Origin: Fidelibacterota bacterium
GTDB taxonomy: Bacteria > Fidelibacterota > Marinisomatia > Marinisomatales > TCS56
NCBI GenBank assembly: GCA_013203015.1
Contig: JABMPO010000399.1
Location: 1 to 5,650, forward strand
Length of the DNA: 5,650 nucleotides
Reading direction: 5' to 3'
The position numbers and the translations under genes were made by a program. Shown here piece after piece: positions 1-5,650 of the stretch. Under the pieces are notes generated by a model. That model worked only from the letters and a program-made list of their open reading frames with translations, was not told the DNA's origin and did no database searches. Position 1 is the first letter of the stretch; every line of letters starts with the position of its first letter.

Positions 1-894
1 GATTTTATGACGTTTGTGGATCAATTAATAGGCAGTTTGTTTTGGATATTTATTTTAACTATCATTGCGGCAATCAGCTTAGCCTTCATTTTTTCCCGTT
101 CCCTGATCCGCCCGGTAATCCGTTTGGCAGATTATACCGAAGCCATCAGTAAAAATATTTATACTGAACCGGTTTACCTTAATCGCCGGGACGAACTTGG
201 GACGTTGAATACCGCCCTGGTAGATATGCACCATGAAATCCGGAATAATGAGCAACAGAATAAAGAATTACTTTCTAGTATCGCCCATGAGATAAAAAAT
301 CCACTGGGCGGAATTGAAATCTACACCGGCTTGCTTGAAGAAGAATTACCGGATAACGCAGATCACAAGGAGTACTTGTCAAAGATAATCAGCGAGCTGC
401 AAAATCTAAAACGTATCATTCTTGAATATCTGGACTATGCGCGGCCACCCAAGAGTAATCTACAGTATCAGAAAATTGATACTATTATCAGCGATGCTGT
501 TAGTATTTTAAAACCAGAACTGGAGATGAAAAACATTCACTGCAATATTGTCGGGGAAGGACAAGTAGTGACAGATGAATCGAAGATGCGTCGGGTGCTG
601 GTGAATTTATTGAAAAATAGTATCGAGGCTGTGGAACGTGACGGTCAAATTGATATTTCTATCGACGAGGATTCGGAAAATGTTAAAATTGCAATCCGGG
701 ATGACGGTGAAGGAATAGCCGAGGCTGTCAAGGCGAAAATTTTTCAGCCTCACTACAGTACCCGAGATCGTGGTTATGGTTTGGGGTTGGCCATAGTAAG
801 TACGATTATCGATGAATTGAATGGCACGATAGTTGTCAAAAGTGAAATTAACCAGGGAGCTGAATTCCTGATAACTCTGCCTAAACAGAAATAA
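1..894 (+). CDS. Sensor histidine kinase of a two-component system, NtrB/ZraS-like, 5' partial
   Basis: This is a membrane sensor kinase that autophosphorylates on histidine and passes the phosphate to a response regulator, almost certainly the one encoded next. The reading frame is open to the left edge, so the first Met (base 7) is probably internal. Any first transmembrane helix and extracytoplasmic sensor domain would lie outside the window. Numbering from that Met: a transmembrane helix at about 9-30; a HAMP linker at about 31-83 (P36, and the D62-E63-L64 region); the HisKA H-box with the phosphoacceptor H94 in SSIAHEIKNPLGG; then the HATPase_c domain with N-box NLLKNSIEA (N204), G1 box DDGEGI (232-237), F-box near FQPHYSTR and G2 box GYGLGLAI (256-263). 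All catalytic boxes are intact, so the enzyme should be active. The gene ends two bases before the regulator's start, which supports a cognate pair. The signal cannot be deduced because the sensor domain is missing. Confidence 0.95.
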   Translation, partial: DFMTFVDQLIGSLFWIFILTIIAAISLAFIFSRSLIRPVIRLADYTEAISKNIYTEPVYLNRRDELGTLNTALVDMHHEIRNNEQQNKELLSSIAHEIKNPLGGIEIYTGLLEEELPDNADHKEYLSKIISELQNLKRIILEYLDYARPPKSNLQYQKIDTIISDAVSILKPELEMKNIHCNIVGEGQVVTDESKMRRVLVNLLKNSIEAVERDGQIDISIDEDSENVKIAIRDDGEGIAEAVKAKIFQPHYSTRDRGYGLGLAIVSTIIDELNGTIVVKSEINQGAEFLITLPKQK

Positions 895-896
895 GA

Positions 897-2252
897 GTGA
901 AAAGTAAAATAAAAATACTGGTAATTGAAGATGATCGTACCCTGTGCGATGGTATTGTTACCGTATTACGCAAACAGGGCTATGCTGTTACAGCTGCCAG
1001 GGATGGAAATAATGGCAGCAAATTATTCCGAGAATTTGCCCCGGATATGGTTTTGACAGACTTGAAACTGCCTGGTAAAAGCGGTATGCAATTGCTGACT
1101 GAATTCAAGGCGGTGGACGCTGAAGTCCCGGTGATTTTAATTTCGGCTTTTGGTACCATTGATCTGGCGGTCAATGCTTTGAAATCCGGCGCCCGGGATT
1201 TTATTCCAAAACCATTTTCAATCGATGAACTGAAAAACAAGGTGCGCCAGGCGCTAAAGGATTTTGATAAGCCTGAAAAAACTGGGTCTACCACTGATTC
1301 ATATCACGGTCTGACTGGTAAATCTGTTGCCATGGGTAAAATATTTGAGCAGATACGACAGGTGGCAAAAGTTGATAGTCCGGTTTTGCTTACCGGCGAA
1401 AGCGGCACCGGGAAAGAATTGGTTGCCCGGGCAATTCATAGTGAAAGTCCGCGTGCAAAAAAACGATTTCTGGCTGTTAACTGTAGCGCCCTGACTGATA
1501 CTCTGCTGGAGAGTGAATTATTTGGCCATGAGAAAGGAGCCTTTACCGGTGCTATCCAAACGCATGCCGGTATTTTTGAGCAAGCAGATGCCGGAACGAT
1601 CCTGCTCGATGAAATTGGCGAAGTATCGGTTGGCATGCAGGTCAAGTTATTGCGTGTGTTACAACAGCAGGTCTTTCAACGGGTTGGCGGCAGCAGCGAG
1701 ATCAAGACTGATGTGAGGATTATTGCCGCCACCAATCGTGATCTGAAAGCAGCAATCCAGGAGAAAACGTTTCGCGAGGATCTATACTTCCGATTAAATG
1801 TTTTGCCCTTACACTTGCCGCCGCTGCGTGAGCGAGAAGATGATATCGATGATTTGATTTCATATATTTTAGCCGATAAATGCCAAAAGTTGGGACGAAC
1901 GACACCGGATTTTGAGCCAGCTGCGATTCAAATGCTGAAGCAGTATTCCTGGCCGGGTAATATTCGCGAGCTGGAAAATTTCCTTGAGCGCCTGTTAATA
2001 TTTTCTGATGCAGAAATTATATCAGCGAATGATATTTATTTTGATAATCCGGTTGCTGAGATGCCAGTTGCAACCGGAAAATTGACTGACGTTCTGGAAG
2101 AAACTGAAAGAATGATGTTGATAAAAGCATTGCGGGCCACCGGTGGTATAAAACAACGTGCTGCTCGTCGGTTAGGTATAAAAACCAGCACTCTGTACTA
2201 TAAAATGGACAAGTACGGTATTAGCAGCGATAGTGGTGATTTGGAATCATGA
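897..2252 (+). CDS. NtrC-family sigma-54-dependent response regulator
   Basis: This is a cytoplasmic transcription activator of 451 residues, the usual length for the NtrC/ZraR/AtoC class. The receiver domain (about 5-120) has the acidic pocket E11-D12-D13, phosphoacceptor D55 in MVLTD, S83 and K105 (PKPF). The AAA+ sigma-54 interaction domain (about 138-370) has Walker A GESGTGKE (167-174), the sigma-54 contact loop GAFTGA (214-219), Walker B TILLDEIGE (D238-E239), ATNRD (278-282), the FREDLYFRL arginine-finger region (R293, R299) and sensor II GNIRELE (354-360). A Fis-type helix-turn-helix lies at about 400-442 (GGIKQRAARRLGIKTSTLYYKM). With GAFTGA intact, it should activate sigma-54 RNA polymerase rather than act only as a repressor. 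The start is GTG, two bases after the kinase stop, with no strong Shine-Dalgarno, so translation is probably coupled to the kinase. Its stop overlaps the next gene by ATGA. A likely target is the sigma-54-like promoter near 4390 (inference). The specific orthologue cannot be named from sequence alone. Confidence 0.97.
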   Translation: MKSKIKILVIEDDRTLCDGIVTVLRKQGYAVTAARDGNNGSKLFREFAPDMVLTDLKLPGKSGMQLLTEFKAVDAEVPVILISAFGTIDLAVNALKSGARDFIPKPFSIDELKNKVRQALKDFDKPEKTGSTTDSYHGLTGKSVAMGKIFEQIRQVAKVDSPVLLTGESGTGKELVARAIHSESPRAKKRFLAVNCSALTDTLLESELFGHEKGAFTGAIQTHAGIFEQADAGTILLDEIGEVSVGMQVKLLRVLQQQVFQRVGGSSEIKTDVRIIAATNRDLKAAIQEKTFREDLYFRLNVLPLHLPPLREREDDIDDLISYILADKCQKLGRTTPDFEPAAIQMLKQYSWPGNIRELENFLERLLIFSDAEIISANDIYFDNPVAEMPVATGKLTDVLEETERMMLIKALRATGGIKQRAARRLGIKTSTLYYKMDKYGISSDSGDLES

Positions 2253-3187
2253 GACTCCTTCAATCAGCGCTTATTTTAGTTTGCGTAGTTTCCCTGGCGG
2301 GCCAGGAATTTGGGCCGGCCTGGGAGAAATTGATAACGCTGGACGGAAAACTAGAGCGGTCTATTACCAAGCTGGAGAGCTTTGAACTTGAAAAGTCAAT
2401 TCTGCAGTCGGAGATTAAAAATTTAAAAAGCAGCCGAACTTGGTATAATGGCTGGATCAACGAATTGTTATCAGCCAGGAAGACCAATGTTTACGCCGCC
2501 CTATTAGATTCTGCGGCAAGTTTGCAACAGCAGGTCACCCGGCTTAAAGCTGATAGAGATCTGGCTTTTGGAGAGTTAAAAAATATTTATAATGTCCTTA
2601 TTCAAAAGGATGAGTTGACTGTTTTTGATAAAGAACGGGCCATCAACCTCGGAAACTGGCTGATCGATCAGCCGGGGGGTAAAATTGATTTACCCGATTA
2701 TACCGCACTGATTGAAATCGAGTACGAGGATGAGCAGATCAGGCAATTGGTGTGGCGCGATTTAAAAGAAGTGGTCAGCGCCAAATTAATTTTAGTCGAT
2801 TCCCTATTGCTCGAACGCTCGCAAGAGCAGGAATTATTAGCACGCCTGAACGAATTCCATGACGACCTCAGCCTGCTGCAGGAATCTAACCGTGATTTGG
2901 GTTCGCCGGCTTCATCAAGATCGGTTTTTGCCAATGATGAAGCCACTCTGGGAGGCGGGGAAAACGAAGTCTATTGGGATCTGACCGTCGGTGAAAAAAC
3001 AGTTCGCGAACCGGTTGACATTACCTTGATTGAACAATCAAATATTAATATTGAAAAAGCAACCGCGAAAAGTGCTTTACCGGCTACACACAGCCCAAGT
3101 GGTGAAATATCCCGCTTGACTATCAAACGCCGGCATTACCAGGAAATATTATTCCGCCTTGAAGCAGAGCTCCCACCGGACAATTAA
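2249..3187 (+). CDS. Exported coiled-coil protein of unknown function
   Basis: I do not recognise a family. The 312-residue product begins with a clear Sec signal peptide (MRLLQS, then a hydrophobic run to about residue 16), with likely cleavage near SLAG/QEF at 18-19. There is no lipobox cysteine, so the mature protein is probably soluble in the periplasm or attached through partners. Residues about 25-62 and 85-120 are charged, heptad-like helix (for example KLERSITKLESFELEKSILQSEI), as is about 160-215, which together suggest a coiled-coil bundle. A Gly/Ser-rich linker (about 217-238) leads to a short non-helical stretch starting VYWDLTV and then a basic, helical C-terminus (ISRLTIKRRHYQEILFRLEAEL). 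The ATG overlaps the regulator's stop in an ATGA junction, and GGTGA at 2235-2239 is a modest Shine-Dalgarno. Its 3' end overlaps the following barrel gene by 29 bases. This arrangement suggests an envelope protein co-expressed with the two-component system, either as an accessory sensor or as partner of the barrel. The role is inference. Confidence 0.85.
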   Translation: MRLLQSALILVCVVSLAGQEFGPAWEKLITLDGKLERSITKLESFELEKSILQSEIKNLKSSRTWYNGWINELLSARKTNVYAALLDSAASLQQQVTRLKADRDLAFGELKNIYNVLIQKDELTVFDKERAINLGNWLIDQPGGKIDLPDYTALIEIEYEDEQIRQLVWRDLKEVVSAKLILVDSLLLERSQEQELLARLNEFHDDLSLLQESNRDLGSPASSRSVFANDEATLGGGENEVYWDLTVGEKTVREPVDITLIEQSNINIEKATAKSALPATHSPSGEISRLTIKRRHYQEILFRLEAELPPDN

Positions 3188-4217
3188 TCTGTTCTTCCGA
3201 ACTCTGTTTTCAATTATCGCCGGAATTTCGGTGCTGTTATGCCAGCAGGCCGGCTTACAGGTGTCTACCTATTTTGATTCAAATGTACGTGAAGTTTTAA
3301 CAAAAGCGGATCAGTCACTGGGCTTTAAATTACGTGGTAATCTGAGCCATAAGATCGTTAATCGGAATTGGTTATTGGAGGGGAGTGTACTAACCCAGAC
3401 CTACTTGGATGCCATTTCGCCGGACCAGTCTAAACTGGTAGTCAATTCCGGTATTGGTTTGCGTTACAATCTGACGCCATTCATCCAGGTTGCAGGACTA
3501 TTGGACCATTTTCAGAAATCATTTTATGAAGCGGGCTTTTCGTATCGTTGGACTGACTATTCACTGGCAGGTTATGCCCAGGCTTCAAGCAAAGTCACTC
3601 TCAGCACCAAGTATTCTCGGCGCAACACTAATTATGCTACTTTGGATTCCATAAAATTCCTTGGGGAAACCGTAGAAATACGGATCGGTTGGCATCCCAA
3701 CTCACATTGGTTGCTGGAAAGCTTGGTGGCTGGTAAACAAATAACTTTTCATGATTATCCGGCTCAAGACGTCGTAGACGATACGGCTCTGATCAGACTA
3801 TCTGCTTCTCAGGAGGATCGTGCCTGCACTGTGCAGATCCATGGTCGTTATCGGCATCGAATGATCATGGGTACGATAGTGAGTTATGAAGCGGTTACTT
3901 CAAACAGTGTGATCGGCGGTTATAACCTTTTAAGCGGCCGTTTTTATCTTTCCTGCCGGCTGGTAAAGGACAACATGCTCCATTTTATCATCCAGCGGGT
4001 TAGGAAAAATTATCGTCGTGGGGATTTGTCAGGCGTAACCGCCTACCGTGACCCGGAAGAACGGATCCAAAACCGGACCTACCTGCAACTGGAACATAAA
4101 GTAAACCAGAGTAGCATCGTTTATTTCCAGATCAGCCATCTGGCCAATGAAACCCTGTTGAATCAAAATTACTACAATAAAACCATGCTGGAGTTGGGTA
4201 TTAAGTATAAGCTGTAA
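3159..4217 (+). CDS. Probable outer-membrane beta-barrel protein, unknown function
   Basis: The product is about 352 residues with no family I can name. The proposed start is TTG, which overlaps the upstream gene by 29 bases. It is preferred because it supplies a basic N-region (K2, R7, R14) before a hydrophobic signal-peptide core (about 15-28), and the frame has an upstream stop at 3117. The next GTG, at 3231, would remove the signal. AGGA at 3141-3144 is 14 bases away, so initiation may rely on coupling. After about residue 31 the sequence has the alternating polar/hydrophobic, aromatic-rich short segments of a transmembrane barrel, such as LGFKLRGNLSHKI, NSGIGLRYNLTPFIQVAGLL, YEAGFSYRW and SGRFYLSCRLV. 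It opens with STYFDSNVRE, a form common at the N-terminus of small outer-membrane barrels. It ends MLELGIKYKL, a strand-like end but with Leu rather than the usual Phe/Tyr. C28 lacks a small residue before it, so a lipoprotein is unlikely. The barrel assignment is from sequence pattern only. Confidence 0.8.
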   Translation: MKQSSHRTINLFFRTLFSIIAGISVLLCQQAGLQVSTYFDSNVREVLTKADQSLGFKLRGNLSHKIVNRNWLLEGSVLTQTYLDAISPDQSKLVVNSGIGLRYNLTPFIQVAGLLDHFQKSFYEAGFSYRWTDYSLAGYAQASSKVTLSTKYSRRNTNYATLDSIKFLGETVEIRIGWHPNSHWLLESLVAGKQITFHDYPAQDVVDDTALIRLSASQEDRACTVQIHGRYRHRMIMGTIVSYEAVTSNSVIGGYNLLSGRFYLSCRLVKDNMLHFIIQRVRKNYRRGDLSGVTAYRDPEERIQNRTYLQLEHKVNQSSIVYFQISHLANETLLNQNYYNKTMLELGIKYKL

Positions 4218-4277
4218 TCGACCCCTGTTTTTCACGGTATTTTATCTGATTTATTCTTTGATCAACCATAATAGTCC

Positions 4278-4311
4278 TATCAGCTTTTTGATAAATACTT
4301 CAGAAATCTGA
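4278..4311. promoter_or_regulatory. Candidate upstream activator sites: two short dyads 20 bases apart
   Basis: Two inverted repeats are visible: TATCA-N6-TGATA at 4278-4293 and TCAGA-AA-TCTGA at 4300-4311. Their centres are 20 bases apart, close to two helical turns. They sit roughly 110-130 bases upstream of the start site predicted for the sigma-54-like promoter at 4389, which is where NtrC-type activators usually bind. Assignment to the window's own regulator is inference. The half-sites are short and the region is AT-rich, so chance is a serious alternative. Confidence 0.3.
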
Positions 4312-4362
4312 TACTAAAAAGAAAACCAGAATTTATTGTTATAGCGCTTTACGTCTAATTCT

Positions 4363-4379
4363 TTGGCAGTTCGATTGAA
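4363..4379 (+). promoter_or_regulatory. Second sigma-54-like -24/-12 element (upstream copy)
   Basis: TTGGCAG followed by TTCGA and TTGAA gives GG at 4365-4366 and GA at 4377-4378 with the ten-base gap required by sigma-54. It matches TGGCA-N6-TTG but has A where the consensus has C at -12. It shares TTGGCA-N4-GATTGA with the downstream copy, 26 bases away. It could be a second promoter, a decoy or repressing sigma-54 binding site, or half of a direct-repeat operator. Confidence 0.35.
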
Positions 4380-4388
4380 TTTTTCCCA

Positions 4389-4405
4389 TTGGCACAGGGA
4401 TTGAT
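4389..4405 (+). promoter_or_regulatory. Predicted sigma-54 (RpoN) promoter for the downstream barrel gene
   Basis: TTGGCAC at 4389-4395 is a perfect -24 element, followed by a five-base spacer (AGGGA) and TTGAT at 4401-4405. The consensus is TGGCAC-N5-TTGC, so spacing is exact and only the -12 C is replaced by A. The predicted start site is near 4416, giving a leader of about 21 bases that contains the ribosome binding site. The window encodes an intact sigma-54 activator, which raises the prior for this call. The -12 mismatch is the main weakness. Confidence 0.6.
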
Positions 4406-4425
4406 CCAGCAAAAATAAAAACCAC

Positions 4426-4430
4426 AGGGA
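4426..4430 (+). promoter_or_regulatory. Ribosome binding site deciding the start at 4437
   Basis: AGGGA lies six bases upstream of the ATG at 4437, a normal Shine-Dalgarno spacing. It fixes this ATG as the start of the last gene and is followed directly by a signal-peptide coding sequence. Confidence 0.7.
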
Positions 4431-4436
4431 AATTCA

Positions 4437-5650
4437 ATGAATCTGAAAAACACTACTTTATCAATACTGCTGTTATCAATCTGCACCCATGCCTGGTACC
4501 CCGACTATACGGTCATGGCTACCGATTATGTTTTACCACGGGATTTCCTGGCCCCGGCTCGAATCCAATCGATTGGGCTGCAGGCTCTGGGTTCCCAATT
4601 TCAGCGACTCTATGACCACCCCCTGGACAACGCCTTTCAGAATCCGGCCTATTTGGGCCAACAGGAAAACAATTATTTTTATCTAGATGTGGCCGGTGAT
4701 GAGACGGATAATTATGAAAATGAAATTTATCCGGTCTATGGTGGAACCTATCCATACTTGGACTATGGCATGGGTAATCCTGATTACTGGTCGCCCTATC
4801 GAGCCCAGGAAACACCGGAAGAGGATCAACCAATCGCCCGGGTGATCTTCCTTGGCAAACCCCTGAAAAGACTACCCCTGCGCTTGGGAGTTAGCCTGGA
4901 ATATTTTTATGGCCGGGAACTGTTTTATCAACCCTACTGGTATGGCTGGGGTTGGAGAAATATGGATGCTGTCGGGGCGACCTTCGATGAGAACCTGGTT
5001 GACCCTTATGATGATTATCGGATCGTGGAAAGTGGGGAAAATCTCCAGGATGAACGGGGTTATCGGATCAACACCTTCGCGGCTATGCCGATCCTGCCAT
5101 TTCTGACCTTGGGTGTCAGGCTCACGATACAGGCAAAGCGGATTGACGGGGAGTATACTGATATAAACTTTCAGGATGATAACTACGGGGACGGTGAATA
5201 TTTGCGTTATTCTGATGTACAAAAAACAAGGGACCAGGATTTCACACAAAATGATCTGGCCCTGGGTGCGCTCTTTAAGCTTAGTTCAACGGTAAAAATT
5301 GGTGTGACGGTCGGACACGCCACCGGAAATATTAATCGCAAGTTGCTGGAAAGCGACACATCAAGGTATTACAGCAAATATTATAACAATCCCGATACTA
5401 CGAAAGTTAATCTATATAATAGTACCAGTGCCTACAGCTCTGATAAAAACTGGATTTATGATGGGAAGACCAATTACGGTGAGATTCAAAGTGACATTGC
5501 CGTCAATGATGATGTGACCCTACGCTGGTCGGCTTATTATGAAACCCGTAGCGCTGAATTACTGGAATCGGAGGGAATGTGGCGTCGATCGAATTATGAA
5601 AGTCATCAGTGGTATTCCTGGGACAGCGTATATCACGATTATGACAACAC
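4437..5650 (+). CDS. Large outer-membrane beta-barrel protein, OmpP1/FadL-like or PorV-like style, 3' partial
   Basis: An ATG with a good ribosome binding site opens a frame with no stop through the right edge: 404 complete codons plus two bases. The signal peptide is MNLKNTTLSILLLSICTHA, with cleavage probably after A19. Residues about 60-75 (DHPLDNAFQNPAYLGQ) carry the 'NPA' motif seen early in FadL/TodX-like and PorV-like barrels. Strand-like segments follow, such as LPLRLGVSLEYFYGRE (147-161), INTFAAMPILPFLTLGVRLTI (211-231), LALGALFKLSSTVKIGVTVGHATG (274-297) and VTLRWSAYYETRS (360-372). They are separated by long acidic, Tyr/Asn/Asp-rich loops. Tyr is unusually frequent (41 of 404 residues), with a WYGWGW cluster at 168-173. 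The likely role is an outer-membrane porin, transporter or surface barrel, with substrate unknown. It is preceded by sigma-54-like elements, so expression may be controlled by the regulator encoded at 897-2252 (inference). The exact family is uncertain because the C-terminus is missing. Confidence 0.85.
   Translation, partial: MNLKNTTLSILLLSICTHAWYPDYTVMATDYVLPRDFLAPARIQSIGLQALGSQFQRLYDHPLDNAFQNPAYLGQQENNYFYLDVAGDETDNYENEIYPVYGGTYPYLDYGMGNPDYWSPYRAQETPEEDQPIARVIFLGKPLKRLPLRLGVSLEYFYGRELFYQPYWYGWGWRNMDAVGATFDENLVDPYDDYRIVESGENLQDERGYRINTFAAMPILPFLTLGVRLTIQAKRIDGEYTDINFQDDNYGDGEYLRYSDVQKTRDQDFTQNDLALGALFKLSSTVKIGVTVGHATGNINRKLLESDTSRYYSKYYNNPDTTKVNLYNSTSAYSSDKNWIYDGKTNYGEIQSDIAVNDDVTLRWSAYYETRSAELLESEGMWRRSNYESHQWYSWDSVYHDYDN

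Larger units (their letters stand above)
4218..4436 (+). other. Intergenic regulatory region between the two barrel genes
   Basis: This 219-base AT-rich gap contains no supportable ORF. It is the only sizeable non-coding stretch in the window. It holds, in order, a weak possible hairpin just after the stop codon (4223-4237, five base positions with one mismatch, followed by TATTTTAT), an 8-base palindrome TTGATCAA at 4258-4265, two short dyads (4278-4293 and 4300-4311), two tandem sigma-54-like elements (4363-4379 and 4389-4405) and the ribosome binding site of the next gene. The spacing suggests that the downstream barrel gene is a separate transcription unit from the two-component operon. 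Confidence 0.7.

Noticed and set aside
980..1294. Minus-strand open frame opposite the receiver domain
   Set aside because: It is a shadow of the response regulator, whose frame is confirmed by conserved motifs throughout.
3234..3245. Lipobox-like VLLC in the barrel signal peptide
   Set aside because: The residue before Cys is Leu instead of Gly/Ala/Ser, and the following sequence looks like a barrel, so lipoprotein processing is unlikely.
4223..4245. Possible rho-independent terminator after the 3159-4217 gene
   Set aside because: The stem is only five base positions with a central C-C mismatch, and the tail TATTTTAT is broken. It is too weak to call, although a transcript end here would make sense.
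4288..4315. Sigma-70-like promoter TTGATA-N16-GATACT
   Set aside because: The -35 is good but the -10 matches only four of six bases. Such matches are common in AT-rich spacers, and the hexamers overlap the dyads.
4393..4430. Direct repeat CACAGGGA at 4393-4400 and 4423-4430
   Set aside because: It is eight bases and explained by the sigma-54 spacer and the Shine-Dalgarno sequence. Chance is the simplest reading.
4519..5249. Two minus-strand open frames (4519-4833 and 4872-5249) opposite the last gene
   Set aside because: Both are antisense to a continuous plus-strand frame with signal peptide and ribosome binding site. Their translations are Pro/His- or Ile/Pro-rich without domain-like character.

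Overview
The window is a compact, one-strand (+) stretch of a diderm (Gram-negative-type) bacterial chromosome. It holds four tightly packed genes, a 219-base intergenic region, and a fifth gene that runs off the right edge. Two outer-membrane beta-barrel candidates, a periplasmic coiled-coil protein and a sigma-54-dependent two-component system all point to a diderm. The style of the barrels (an 'NPA' motif in an OmpP1/FadL-like or PorV-like N-terminus, and Tyr/Asp/Asn-rich loops) recalls the Bacteroidetes/Chlorobi/Marinimicrobia (FCB) side of the tree, probably an uncultured lineage. That placement is an inference, because no taxonomic marker gene is present.

Layout: 1-894 is a membrane sensor histidine kinase cut by the left edge. 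Its remaining parts are the last transmembrane helix, HAMP, dimerisation/phosphoacceptor and ATPase domains. 897-2252 is its NtrC-type response regulator, with receiver, sigma-54-activating AAA+ and Fis-type DNA-binding domains, and every key motif is intact. 2249-3187 is an exported coiled-coil protein of unknown function. 3159-4217 is a probable outer-membrane beta-barrel of unknown function. Junctions between these four are +2, -4 and -29 bases, so they look like one translationally coupled operon. 4218-4436 is non-coding and carries two tandem sigma-54-like (-24/-12) elements and two upstream dyads. 4437-5650 is a second, larger outer-membrane barrel gene, open at the right edge.

Working model (inference): the kinase senses an envelope signal and phosphorylates the NtrC-type regulator. 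The regulator then activates sigma-54 RNA polymerase at the promoter in front of the 4437 barrel gene. The coiled-coil protein and the first barrel are made from the regulator's own operon and may be envelope partners or part of the sensing circuit. The most interesting point is the pairing of an intact sigma-54 activator with sigma-54-like promoter elements about 2.1 kb downstream, beside two uncharacterised envelope proteins. No mobile elements, CRISPR arrays, tRNAs or rRNAs were seen.
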